DNA of 64,000 nucleotides from Burkholderiales bacterium. Lineage in GTDB: Bacteria; Pseudomonadota; Gammaproteobacteria; Burkholderiales; Burkholderiaceae_F. The DNA lies in NCBI GenBank assembly GCA_016716275.1, contig JADJWR010000002.1, positions 1,054,001 to 1,118,000 of the forward strand, in the 5' to 3' direction. The first letter of the stretch is position 1. Every line of letters starts with the position of its first letter. The notes under the pieces were generated by a model. The model made no database searches. It worked only from the letters and a program-made list of their open reading frames with translations, and was not told the origin of the DNA. A program made the translations under genes and the position numbers. Positions 1 through 7,667 of the stretch are shown piece after piece.

Positions 1-362
1 TCGCCGAACTCGGCAGCGTGCGCGAGCGCTTCGCCAACCCCGAGCAACTGGCCGCCGAAGCCGGCGTGGCTCCCGTGACCTACCAGTCGGGCAGGTCCAA
101 GGCCGTGACCTTCCGCTGGGCGTGCAACCATCGCTTGCGCGCCGCCGTCACCTGCCTGGCCGACAACTCGCGCCACGCCAGCGCCTGGGCCGCACACGTC
201 TACAGCCTCGCCAAAGCCCGCGGCTGCGATCACCCCCATGCGATCCGCATCCTCGCTCGTGCCTGGCTGCGCGTGCTCTGGCGCGCTTGGATCGACCGCC
301 AGCCCTACAACCCCGCCCATCACGGCGCCGCTCAACTCATCCCTCAAACGATCGGGGGTTGA
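1..362 (+). mobile_element. IS110-family transposase, 3' end only
   Basis: About 120 C-terminal residues of an IS110-family transposase; the 5' part lies outside the window and the frame is open to base 3. The stretch EAGVAPVTYQSGRSK is the usual C-terminal Transposase_20 signature, where the serine of the SG pair is the expected nucleophile, followed by the basic RWACNHRLRAA segment. IS110 enzymes are DEDD/serine recombinases guided by a bridge RNA and lack classical terminal inverted repeats. The stop codon ends at 362, only 10 bases before a palindromic repeat begins at a CT dinucleotide (373), which suggests the element's right end is there. Whether the 5' part is intact cannot be seen. 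Confidence 0.85.
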
Positions 363-372
363 CACAGGGTGT

Positions 373-637
373 CTCGTGTCCCCCGGCGCCCGCCGTTGGC
401 GGGCGCCTCCTCCTTGACCTCGCTTCACAGGGCACCGCGGCGTCTCGATTCGGTGCTGCGTCGCCGTTCACCGACGGAATACCTCGACAGCCGATGGCCG
501 AGGGCGGCGGGTGGCCGCCGCAGCGAAGTAAAGGCGGAGCGGCGGGCGAAGCCCGACGCGGGGGACATGAGCGAAGGCGGCCGCCCGTTGCCCTCGGCGG
601 GTAAGACCTCCGCAGTCACGCCCGACGACGCAACGAC
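373..637. repeat. Palindromic intergenic repeat, copy 1 (interrupted by IS110)
   Basis: Bases 373-422 are identical over 50 bases to 34817-34866. They contain a perfect 10-base-pair hairpin (385-394 with 398-407, loop GTT). Similarity continues at a lower level through a CACAGGGC segment, and again at the far end (594-637 against 34969-35012, about three quarters identical by eye). The left arm present in copy 2 is missing here; IS110 sequence stands in its place. No coding potential was seen in 363-646, between the transposase and argG. Confidence 0.75.
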
Positions 638-646
638 AGCGTCGGC

Positions 647-1987
647 CTACTTCTCTTTGGCGTCGTCGCCGATGCGCAGCATCGAGGTGCCGGCGCCGGT
701 CGACAGCAGCCCCGCCTTCGAATACACGAGCAGCTTCTCGCGCGTGTCGGCGATGTCGAGGTTGCGCATGGTCAGCTGGCCGATGCGGTCGGCCGGCGAG
801 AACATCGACTCGCCCTTTTCCATCGTCAGCCGCTCGGGCTTGTAGGTGAGGTTCGGCGAGGCGGTGTTCAGGATCGAGTAGTCGTTGCCGCGCCGCAGTT
901 CGAGGGTCACCTCGCCGGTCACGGCCCGCGCCACCCAGCGCTGCGCGGCTTCGCGCAGCATGATCGCCTGCGGATCGAACCAGCGGCCCTGGTACAGCAG
1001 CCGGCCGAGCTTGCGGCCGTTGTCGCGGTACTGCTCGATGGTGTCCTCGTTGTGGATGCCGGTCACCAGCCGCTCGTAGGCGATGAACAGCAGCGCCATT
1101 CCCGGCGCCTCGTAGACGCCGCGGCTCTTCGCCTCGATGATGCGGTTCTCGATCTGGTCGGACATGCCCAGCCCGTGCCGGCCGCCGATGCGGTTGGCCT
1201 CCATCATCAGCTCGACCGGGTTGGCGTACTCGGTGCCGTTCAGCGCCACCGGCAGGCCCTCGTCGAAGCGCACCGTCACTTCCTCGCGCCTGACCGCCAC
1301 GTCGTCGCGCCAGAAGGCCACGCCCATGATCGGCTGGACGATGCGGATGCTCGAGTCGAGGCTCTCGAGGTCCTTCGCCTCGTGGGTGGCGCCGAGCAGG
1401 TTCGAGTCGGTCGAATAGGCCTTCTCGGCGCTCATCCGGTAGGCGAAGCCGGCGGCGGTCATGAAGGCCGACATCTCGGCGCGGCCGCCGAGTTCGTCGA
1501 TGAACGCCTGGTCGAGCCACGGCTTGTAGATGCGCAGCGACGGGTTGGCCAGCAGGCCGTAGCGGTAGAAGCGCTCGATGTCGTTGCCCTTGAAGGTACT
1601 GCCGTCGCCCCAGATGTGGACCTCGTCCTCCTTCATCGCCGCCACCAGCATGGTGCCGGTCACCGCGCGGCCGATCGGCGTGGTGTTGAAGTAGGTGGCG
1701 CCGGCGGTGGAGATGTGGAAGGCGCCGCACTGCAGCGCCGAGATGCCCTCGGTGACCAATTGCGAGCGGCAGTCGACCAGCCGCGCGTTCTCGGCGCCGT
1801 ATTCGATCGCCTTGCGCGGGATCGAGTCGTAGTCGGCTTCGTCGGGCTGGCCGAGGTTGGCGGTGTAGGCGTAGGGGATCGCGCCCTTTTGCCGCATCCA
1901 CAGCAGCGCGGCGCTGGTGTCGAGTCCGCCGGAGAACGCGATGCCGACCCTTTCGCCGACGGGGAGGTGCTGAAGGATCGTTGACAT
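647..1987 (-). CDS. argG: Argininosuccinate synthase
   Basis: Joins citrulline and aspartate using ATP to give argininosuccinate, the penultimate step of arginine synthesis, in the cytoplasm. 446 residues, the long form known from E. coli. The N-type ATP-pyrophosphatase motif SGGLDTS lies near residue 20, and TANLGQPDE, the IWGDGSTFKGNDIERF segment and EANRIGGRHGLG are all present. It is the last gene of a minus-strand block after the decarboxylase, argD, argF and a VOC gene. The neighbouring copy 1 repeat begins 10 bases past its stop and could shape its 3' end. Full length with no defect seen. Confidence 0.97.
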   Translation of the reverse strand: MSTILQHLPVGERVGIAFSGGLDTSAALLWMRQKGAIPYAYTANLGQPDEADYDSIPRKAIEYGAENARLVDCRSQLVTEGISALQCGAFHISTAGATYFNTTPIGRAVTGTMLVAAMKEDEVHIWGDGSTFKGNDIERFYRYGLLANPSLRIYKPWLDQAFIDELGGRAEMSAFMTAAGFAYRMSAEKAYSTDSNLLGATHEAKDLESLDSSIRIVQPIMGVAFWRDDVAVRREEVTVRFDEGLPVALNGTEYANPVELMMEANRIGGRHGLGMSDQIENRIIEAKSRGVYEAPGMALLFIAYERLVTGIHNEDTIEQYRDNGRKLGRLLYQGRWFDPQAIMLREAAQRWVARAVTGEVTLELRRGNDYSILNTASPNLTYKPERLTMEKGESMFSPADRIGQLTMRNLDIADTREKLLVYSKAGLLSTGAGTSMLRIGDDAKEK

Positions 1988-2017
1988 GTCTGGGTCGGGT
2001 GCTTGGTCGTAGGCCGG

Positions 2018-2398
2018 CTACGCCGCTTCGTGACAGACGGCCTCGACGTTGTTGCCGTCGGGATCGAGCACGAACGCGCCGTAGTAGTTCGGGTGGTAGT
2101 GCGGCCGCAGGCCCGGCGGCCCGTTGTCGCGGCCGCCGCTGGCGATCGCCGCCTGGTAGAACGCATCGACCGCGGCGCGCGTGCTCGCGCGCCAGGCCAG
2201 ATGGGTCGGTCCGGAAGGGCCGGCGGGCGCTTCGACGAACCAGGTGTCGAACCTGCCGCCCTGCTCGAAGCCGAGCATGCGCACGCCGTCGTGCTCGCCC
2301 TGGTAGCCCAGCCTGTAGCCGAGCGGCGCCAGCGCGCTCTCGTAGAACGATCGCGTCGCCGACAGGTTGCGCACGCGGAAGGTCATGTGGTCGAGCAT
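2018..2398 (-). CDS. VOC (glyoxalase/bleomycin-resistance fold) protein
   Basis: 126 residues forming a single vicinal-oxygen-chelate domain. It begins MLDHMTFRVRNL, which supplies the first metal-ligand histidine, has a central THLAW strand, and ends with DPDGNNVEAVCH, which supplies the usual glutamate ligand. Family members include glyoxalases, dioxygenases and resistance proteins, so the substrate cannot be assigned. It lies between argF (9-base gap) and argG (30-base gap) on the same strand and is probably co-transcribed with them. Nothing in it indicates a role in arginine synthesis, and it looks like a later addition to the argF-argG pair. Confidence 0.85.
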   Translation of the reverse strand: MLDHMTFRVRNLSATRSFYESALAPLGYRLGYQGEHDGVRMLGFEQGGRFDTWFVEAPAGPSGPTHLAWRASTRAAVDAFYQAAIASGGRDNGPPGLRPHYHPNYYGAFVLDPDGNNVEAVCHEAA

Positions 2399-2407
2399 GG
2401 CAGGCTC

Positions 2408-3331
2408 CTAGTCGACCTCGCGTCCGAGGAGCAGGTACTCCATCAGGGCCTTCTGCGCGTGCAATCGGTTTTCCGCTTCGTCCCAGACCACCGACTGCAC
2501 ACCTTCGATCACCTCGTTGGTCACTTCCTCGCCGCGGTGCGCCGGCAGGCAGTGCATGAACAGCGCCTCGGGGCTGGCGGCCGCCATCACCCGCTCGTCG
2601 ACCTGCCAGCCGGCGAAGGCCCGGCGTCGCTGCTCGTTCTCCGCCTCGAAGCCCATGCTGGTCCACACGTCGGTGGTGATCAGATCGGCACCGCGCGCGG
2701 CCTCGAGCGGCGAATCGAACACCGCCAGATGCGGGCCCGCCGGCGCCAGCCTCGGATCGAGGCCGTAGCCGGGCGGCGTCGAGATGTTGACGCGGAAGCC
2801 GAGCAGCTGCGCCGCCTGCAGCCAGGTGTAGGCGACGTTGTTGGCGTCGCCGATCCACGCCACCGTGCGGCCGACGACCGGACCGCGGTGCTCGATGAAG
2901 GTGAAGATGTCGGCCAGGATCTGGCAGGGGTGGTACTCGTTGGTCAGGCCGTTGATCACCGGCACCCGCGAGTAGCGGGCGAAGCGCTCCAGCTTCGCCT
3001 GCTCGTAGGTGCGGATCATCACGATGTCGACCATCCGCGAGATCACGCGGGCGGTGTCCTCGATCGGCTCGGCACGGCCGAGCTGCGAGTCGCCGGTGGT
3101 GATGTGGATCACCGAGCCGCCCATCTGGTACATGCCGGCCTCGAAGCTCACCCTTGTGCGCGTGCTGGCCTTCTCGAACACCATTGCCAGCGTGCGGTCG
3201 GTGAGCGGGCGATAGGGCTGGTAGCGCTTGAAGCGGTCCTTGATGACCTGCGTGCGCGCGAAGACGTGTACCAGTTCGTCGGTCGAGAAGTCGTCCATGC
3301 GCAGGAAGTGACGGATCGGCTGCCCGTGCAT
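2408..3331 (-). CDS. argF: Ornithine carbamoyltransferase
   Basis: Transfers the carbamoyl group from carbamoyl phosphate to ornithine to give citrulline. 307 residues, normal for the anabolic enzyme. The carbamoyl-phosphate loop is EKASTRTRVSFE, HPCQILAD is the next conserved segment, and the ornithine-binding HCLPAHRG lies near the C-terminus. The frame stays open far upstream into argD, but MHGQPIRHFL is the family start and begins 20 bases after argD ends, so 3331 is taken as the start. Part of the minus-strand arginine block. Confidence 0.96.
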   Translation of the reverse strand: MHGQPIRHFLRMDDFSTDELVHVFARTQVIKDRFKRYQPYRPLTDRTLAMVFEKASTRTRVSFEAGMYQMGGSVIHITTGDSQLGRAEPIEDTARVISRMVDIVMIRTYEQAKLERFARYSRVPVINGLTNEYHPCQILADIFTFIEHRGPVVGRTVAWIGDANNVAYTWLQAAQLLGFRVNISTPPGYGLDPRLAPAGPHLAVFDSPLEAARGADLITTDVWTSMGFEAENEQRRRAFAGWQVDERVMAAASPEALFMHCLPAHRGEEVTNEVIEGVQSVVWDEAENRLHAQKALMEYLLLGREVD

Positions 3332-3351
3332 CGTCGTCTCCGGCGTCGCCC

Positions 3352-4542
3352 TCAAGCGGCGCGCTGCTCCGGCGCGCCGACGAAGGCGCGCACCAGCGGC
3401 GCCAGCCGGGCGACGATCTCGTCGGCCTCGCCGGCGTCGATGACGAGCGGCGGCAGCAGACGGATCACCCGGTCCTGCGTCACGTTGATCAGCAGCCGGC
3501 TGGCCAGCGCCTGCCTGACCAGGTCGCCGCACGGCCGGTCCAGTTCGATGCCGATCATCAGCCCCTCGCCGCGGATCGCCACCACGCCGCGCACGCCCTG
3601 CAGCGCCGCGGCGAAGCCGTCGCGGATCCGCCGCCCCATCGCTGCCGCGCTGGCGAGCAGGTTCTCCTCCTCGATGATGCGCAGGGTCTCCAGCCCGGCC
3701 CGACAGGCAAGCGGGCCGCCGCCGAAGGTGGTGCCGTGGTTGCCCGGCCCGAAGGTTCCGCTGGCCGGGCCGCCGGCGACCACCGCGCCGATCGGCACGC
3801 CGGAGCCGAGTCCCTTGGCCAGGGTGATCACGTCGGGCCGGATGCCGGCCCATTCGTAACCGAACCACCTGCCGGTGCGGCCGATGCCGCACTGGACTTC
3901 GTCGACCATCAGCAGCCACCCCTTCTCGTCGCACAGCCTGCGCAGTGCGCGCAGGTAGTCGGCATCGGCGATGCGGATGCCGCCTTCGCCCTGCAGCGCC
4001 TCGAGCCACACCGCCTGCACGCGCCGGTCGTCGGCAGCGACCTTCTCGATGGCGGCGAGGTCGTTGTACGGCACGCGGATGAATCCCGACGGCAGCGGCT
4101 CGAAGCCCTTGCGCGCCTTCTCGCTGCCGGTGGCAGCGAGCGTGGCCAGCGTGCGGCCGTGCCAGGCATGCTCCATGACGATCGTCTGCGCCTCGGGGTT
4201 GCCGTGCCTGTGGCCGTACAGCCGCACCAGCTTCAGCGCCCCCTCGTTGGCCTCCGAGCCCGAGTTGGCGAAGAACACCTCGTCCAGTCCGGTCAGCGCG
4301 CAGATGCGGTCGGCAAGCGCCTCCTGCTCGCGGATGCGGTAGATGTTCGACGTGTGGACCAGCCGGCCCAACTGCTCGGCCAGCGCGGCGGTCAGTTTCG
4401 GATGCGCGTGGCCGAGCCCGTTGACGGCGATTCCGGCCAGCGCGTCCAGGTACTGCTGGCCGTCCTCGGCGGTGAGCCAGGCGCCCTTGCCGTGCGTGAA
4501 GGCGACCGGCAGGCGGGCGTAGGTGTTCATCAGGTGTGACAT
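3352..4542 (-). CDS. argD: Acetylornithine aminotransferase
   Basis: PLP enzyme converting N-acetylglutamate semialdehyde to N-acetylornithine; it may also act on succinyldiaminopimelate. 396 residues. Class-III aminotransferase features: NSGSEANEGALK for phosphate binding, the MVDEVQCGIGRTG segment with the PLP aspartate, and ITLAKGLGSG with the Schiff-base lysine. The ATG at 4542 is preceded by GGGAG at a good distance; a second ATG at 4530 is possible (MNTYAR). Its neighbours are the Orn/Lys/Arg decarboxylase upstream (13-base gap) and argF downstream. Identity as argD rests on family match plus context. Confidence 0.95.
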   Translation of the reverse strand: MSHLMNTYARLPVAFTHGKGAWLTAEDGQQYLDALAGIAVNGLGHAHPKLTAALAEQLGRLVHTSNIYRIREQEALADRICALTGLDEVFFANSGSEANEGALKLVRLYGHRHGNPEAQTIVMEHAWHGRTLATLAATGSEKARKGFEPLPSGFIRVPYNDLAAIEKVAADDRRVQAVWLEALQGEGGIRIADADYLRALRRLCDEKGWLLMVDEVQCGIGRTGRWFGYEWAGIRPDVITLAKGLGSGVPIGAVVAGGPASGTFGPGNHGTTFGGGPLACRAGLETLRIIEEENLLASAAAMGRRIRDGFAAALQGVRGVVAIRGEGLMIGIELDRPCGDLVRQALASRLLINVTQDRVIRLLPPLVIDAGEADEIVARLAPLVRAFVGAPEQRAA

Positions 4543-4555
4543 CGGTGCTCCCGTT

Positions 4556-6592
4556 TCAGGCCGCCTTGCGCGCTGGCGCCGCGTCGCGCAGCGGCGCCAG
4601 CCGCTTCTCCTCGGCGAGCGACAGCACGCGGATGCTCGCAAAGTAGCCCTGGTAGACGACCCCGTGCAGTTCGACCTTGTTCTGCACGCGCAGGTAGCGG
4701 ATCAGGTACTCGACGATGTTGTCGGTGATCAGCTGCCCGGGCACCAGCACCGGGATGCCGGGCGGATAGGGCACCACCTGGTCGGCGCAGATGCGGCCGA
4801 TCAGCATGCGGTTCGGCTGGTCGTTCTCGTCGAGCAGCGGCACCAGCTCGCCGCCGCAGTAATAGGCGTCGCGCGGCAGGTGCACCAGCTCGGTGAACGG
4901 CGGCAGGTCGGGCGTGCGGTACAGCCGCCGCGGCGCGCGCTTCTCGCGGGCGATGCGCATCAGCGCGTCGTACAGGCGCGAGCACTTCGAGCGGGTGGTG
5001 CCGATCGTCAGCAGCAGCGTGATGGTGTTGAAGGTCGACTTCTCGATCGTGATGTTGAAGCGCGAGAACAGCTCCTGCTGCAGCTCGTCGACAGTCATGC
5101 CGCAGGAGGAGATGTCGACGGTGATCTTGGTCGGGTCGAGCCGGATGCTGTCGCCCTTGACCTCGTCGGGCAGCAGGTCGTCGAGTTCGAGCACGCGGAA
5201 GGCGCCGGTCGAGTTGATCTGCTCGCGCAGCTCGCCGGCCAGCATCAGCGTGCGCTCGAGCAGCTTGTAGCCCTCCATCACCGCCTGCTTGCGCGACACG
5301 TCGAGGCTGGCGATCATGCTGTACATCGGGCTGGTCGACGTGTGCATGTTGAAGTTCTCGCGGAACAGGTGCTCCTTGAAGCCGGGGTCGTTGACGTGGA
5401 TGAAGGCGGCCTGCGAGAAGGCCGAAAGCGTCTTGTGCGCCGACTGGGTGACGTAGTCGGCGCCCGATTCGAGCGCGGTCGGGCGCAGGTCGGGATGGAA
5501 GCGGGCGTGCGAGAACCAGGCCTCGTCGATCAGCACCTTGATGTTCCTGGCGTGCGCGGCGTCGATGATCGGCTTCAGGTCGTAGCACAGGCCGTCGTAG
5601 GTGCACGAGGTCAGCACCAGCAGCTGCGCGTCGGGGTGGTCCTCGATCGCCTTCAGGATGGTCGCCTTCGGCACCGGGCCGAAAACGCCGTAGGCCTTGT
5701 TGACGCTGGAATCGAGGTAGACCGGCTGCGCGCCCGACAGCACCACGCCGTGGTGGACGCTCTTGTGGCAGTTGCGGTCGAGCAGCAGCTTCTCGCCGGG
5801 GGCGATCTGCGTCTGCAGGATCACCTTGTTGGCGGTCGAGGTGCCGTTGGTGGCAAAGAAGGTCCTGCGCGCGCCGAACGCCTTGGCCGCCATCTGCTGC
5901 GCCTCGGCGATCACCCCGGTGGGCTCCATCAGCGAGTCGAGCGCCTTGACCGACACCGACAGGTCGGCGTCGAAGACGTGCTCGCCCATGAACTCGTGGA
6001 ACTCGCTGACCCACGGGCTGCCGCGCAGCGAGTCGCCGCTCGAGTGCCCGGGCGTGTGCCAGGCGTCCTTCGCCGCCAGCACGTAGGCGCGCAGCGCGTC
6101 GTAGAACGGCGTTCGCGCCCGCTCGGCGATCTGCGCGTTGAGGATCCGGTACATGCCGCGCAGGTCGCGTTCCTCGCGGTAGAAGTAGCCGTCGACCGCC
6201 TCGGCGAACAGCGCATCGACCACCTGGTCCTCCTTCTCCTTCTCGATCAGGATGTACAGGTCGAGCTCCGGTCGCAGCGCGGTGATCTTCTGCACCAGCT
6301 TCAGCGCGCTGACCTGCAGGCTGCGCGCCGCCTCCCTGGCGCCGCCGGTGCGCGCTGCCGGCCGCCGCGCGCCCTCCTGCACGGCGTACAGCTTGTCGTC
6401 GACGATCACGATCTGGATGTCGCCGTCGCGTTCGATCAGCTGCAGCCCCTCCTTGGCGGTGAGCGCGCCGATGAAGGTGATGCCGAAGGGATTGTCGAGC
6501 GCCCGCGCCGCGGCGTTCAGGCCCTTGAGGAACTCCTTGAGGATCAGCGGCTCGTCGTTGATCAGCAGGACCCTGGATGATGGCTGGCTCAT
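4556..6592 (-). CDS. Orn/Lys/Arg decarboxylase, fold-type I PLP enzyme
   Basis: 678 residues. Residues 1-135 form the response-regulator-like wing domain of this family (VLLINDEP, then IQIVIVDDK). The catalytic PLP domain follows, with HTPGHSSGDS, ATNGTSTANK, IDEAWFSH (PLP-binding aspartate 356) and SAHKTLSAF (Schiff-base lysine 387). The C-terminal domain includes GELVPLLD and YPPGIPVLVPGQ. It decarboxylates a basic amino acid to a polyamine or diamine, but sequence alone does not separate arginine, lysine and ornithine. It is somewhat shorter than enterobacterial homologues (roughly 710-755). It heads the argD-argF-argG block, so product and precursor of arginine metabolism are encoded together. 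No strong Shine-Dalgarno precedes 6592. Confidence 0.88.
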   Translation of the reverse strand: MSQPSSRVLLINDEPLILKEFLKGLNAAARALDNPFGITFIGALTAKEGLQLIERDGDIQIVIVDDKLYAVQEGARRPAARTGGAREAARSLQVSALKLVQKITALRPELDLYILIEKEKEDQVVDALFAEAVDGYFYREERDLRGMYRILNAQIAERARTPFYDALRAYVLAAKDAWHTPGHSSGDSLRGSPWVSEFHEFMGEHVFDADLSVSVKALDSLMEPTGVIAEAQQMAAKAFGARRTFFATNGTSTANKVILQTQIAPGEKLLLDRNCHKSVHHGVVLSGAQPVYLDSSVNKAYGVFGPVPKATILKAIEDHPDAQLLVLTSCTYDGLCYDLKPIIDAAHARNIKVLIDEAWFSHARFHPDLRPTALESGADYVTQSAHKTLSAFSQAAFIHVNDPGFKEHLFRENFNMHTSTSPMYSMIASLDVSRKQAVMEGYKLLERTLMLAGELREQINSTGAFRVLELDDLLPDEVKGDSIRLDPTKITVDISSCGMTVDELQQELFSRFNITIEKSTFNTITLLLTIGTTRSKCSRLYDALMRIAREKRAPRRLYRTPDLPPFTELVHLPRDAYYCGGELVPLLDENDQPNRMLIGRICADQVVPYPPGIPVLVPGQLITDNIVEYLIRYLRVQNKVELHGVVYQGYFASIRVLSLAEEKRLAPLRDAAPARKAA

Positions 6593-6714
6593 GGACGTCC
6601 GTCCGTGGAGGTGGGCGACTCGGGGTGGCCGGCGGCCCGCCGTTTATGGTCCAGGATCCGGCGCCAGGCAAGCGCCCGGCCGCGGCGGCGCCGGGGTCGG
6701 CGTCGGCGCGAAGC

Positions 6715-6720
6715 TACAAT
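6715..6720 (+). promoter_or_regulatory. Probable -10 element of the DUF3579 gene
   Basis: TACAAT followed by CGCCGC, in the gap between the divergent decarboxylase and the DUF3579 gene. It sets transcription start near 6727, which argues that translation begins downstream of that point. No convincing -35 was found. Confidence 0.45.
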
Positions 6721-6814
6721 CGCCGCGCTGTCGCCGACCGAAGAGAACGCGGCTGCGACATCCGCCGATGACCTGCTCCGGATCGCCGGGCAGCGCGCCA
6801 ATGTTCCCGCCCAG

Positions 6815-7138
6815 TTGACCGCCTCCAGCAAGCCTCGCGAGTTCTTCATCCACGGCGTGACCTCCGCTGGTCGACCCTTCCGACCGAGCGACTGGGCGGA
6901 GCGGCTTTGCGGCGTGATGTCCGTCTACCGGCCGGCGGGCGCCGCCGCCGGCCGCGATGCGCGGATCGGCTACTCGCCGTACGTGCGGCCGATGCTGGTC
7001 GGCGGCGTCAAGTGCGTGGTGGTCGATGAGCGGCTCGGCGACCTGGAGCCGATGGCCTTCAGCTTCGTGATGAACTTCGCCCGCGACAACGATCTGGCCG
7101 TCTACGAAGGCTGTTCGATGCCCGGGACGGATGCCTAG
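6815..7138 (+). CDS. DUF3579 domain protein
   Basis: 107 residues if started at TTG 6815. The core REFFIHGVTSAGRPFRPSDW, then AERLCGVMS, YSPYVRPMLVGGVKCVVVD and LEPMAFSFVMNFARDNDLAVYE, is the DUF3579 family, a small betaproteobacterial protein of unknown function. The frame is open upstream to 6605, but that part reads as arginine-rich shadow sequence and lies upstream of the predicted promoter; no ATG or GTG follows the -10, only this TTG. It sits between the arginine genes and rpsT-murJ, its usual place in the class. Function unknown; the start is the uncertain part. Confidence 0.8.
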   Translation: MTASSKPREFFIHGVTSAGRPFRPSDWAERLCGVMSVYRPAGAAAGRDARIGYSPYVRPMLVGGVKCVVVDERLGDLEPMAFSFVMNFARDNDLAVYEGCSMPGTDA

Positions 7139-7157
7139 CGGCGCGGCAGAAACGACA

Positions 7158-7188
7158 AGGCGCGGCCCGCTGTCGCGTAGCCGCGCCT
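7158..7188. terminator. Hairpin between convergent DUF3579 gene and rpsT
   Basis: AGGCGCGGC (7158-7166) pairs with GCCGCGCCT (7180-7188), a 9-base stem with a 13-base loop. It lies between converging genes but has no T-run on either side, so it is at best a weak bidirectional terminator. Confidence 0.35.
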
Positions 7189-7244
7189 GCAACGACTCCG
7201 GCACTCGGCCCTCCGCGGGGCTAAGCGCGGGCCCGGGCCGGCAC

Positions 7245-7508
7245 TCAGGCCATCGCCTTGATCGCCGCCGCCAGGCGGCTCTTGTTGCGCGCCGCGTTGT
7301 TCTTGTGCACCACCTGCTTGTCGGCCATCGAGTCGATCACCCTGGTGGCGGCGCGAAGGGCCGCCTGCGCCGCCGGGGCGTCGCCGCCGCCGATCGCCTT
7401 GCGCACCGACTTGATCGCCGAGCGGACCCGCGAGCGCTGGGCCGACCTGAGCGCGTTGCGCCCGTCCGACTGGCGAGCCCGCTTGCGGGCCTGTTTGCTG
7501 TTTGCCAT
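7245..7508 (-). CDS. rpsT: 30S ribosomal protein S20
   Basis: 87 residues, highly basic. MANSKQARKRARQS at the N-terminus and VVHKNNAARNKSRLAAAIKAM at the C-terminus are diagnostic for S20, which binds 16S rRNA in the 30S body. The open frame extends 27 residues upstream, but the MANSKQARK start at 7508 is fixed by family comparison. It is divergent from murJ with its own promoter, giving a leader of roughly 80 bases. In E. coli S20 represses its own translation; no leader structure was worked out here. Confidence 0.98.
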   Translation of the reverse strand: MANSKQARKRARQSDGRNALRSAQRSRVRSAIKSVRKAIGGGDAPAAQAALRAATRVIDSMADKQVVHKNNAARNKSRLAAAIKAMA

Positions 7509-7591
7509 CTTGCTGACCTGTAGCGATGAGAACTGACGCGCTTCGTGCGCCGGCGCGGAAAGCCCACGCCAGGCTCGTTGCGAAGCCATAA

Positions 7592-7597
7592 ACTATA
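7592..7597 (-). promoter_or_regulatory. Probable extended -10 promoter of rpsT
   Basis: Read on the minus strand, TTTGCTATAGTTTAT carries TATAGT preceded by TGC, an extended -10 element. It is one of the few AT-rich spots in the rpsT-murJ gap. The expected start of transcription near 7585 leaves about 75 bases before the rpsT ATG. Confidence 0.5.
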
Positions 7598-7667
7598 GCA
7601 AACCCACGCTTCCCGGCCAAGTTCCGCGTTGCCCGGGAACCGGCAGCCGCCTGCCGATCGGACCTCC

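Noticed and set aside
373..637. Integron attC site
   Set aside because: No GTTRRRY/RYYYAAC core sites and no integrase; the REP-like hairpin with nested arms explains the symmetry better.
468..2858. Long frames antisense to argG, argF and the VOC gene
   Set aside because: GC-rich coding DNA leaves the other frames open; compositions are Arg/Ala/Pro-rich without motifs and the true genes are unambiguous.
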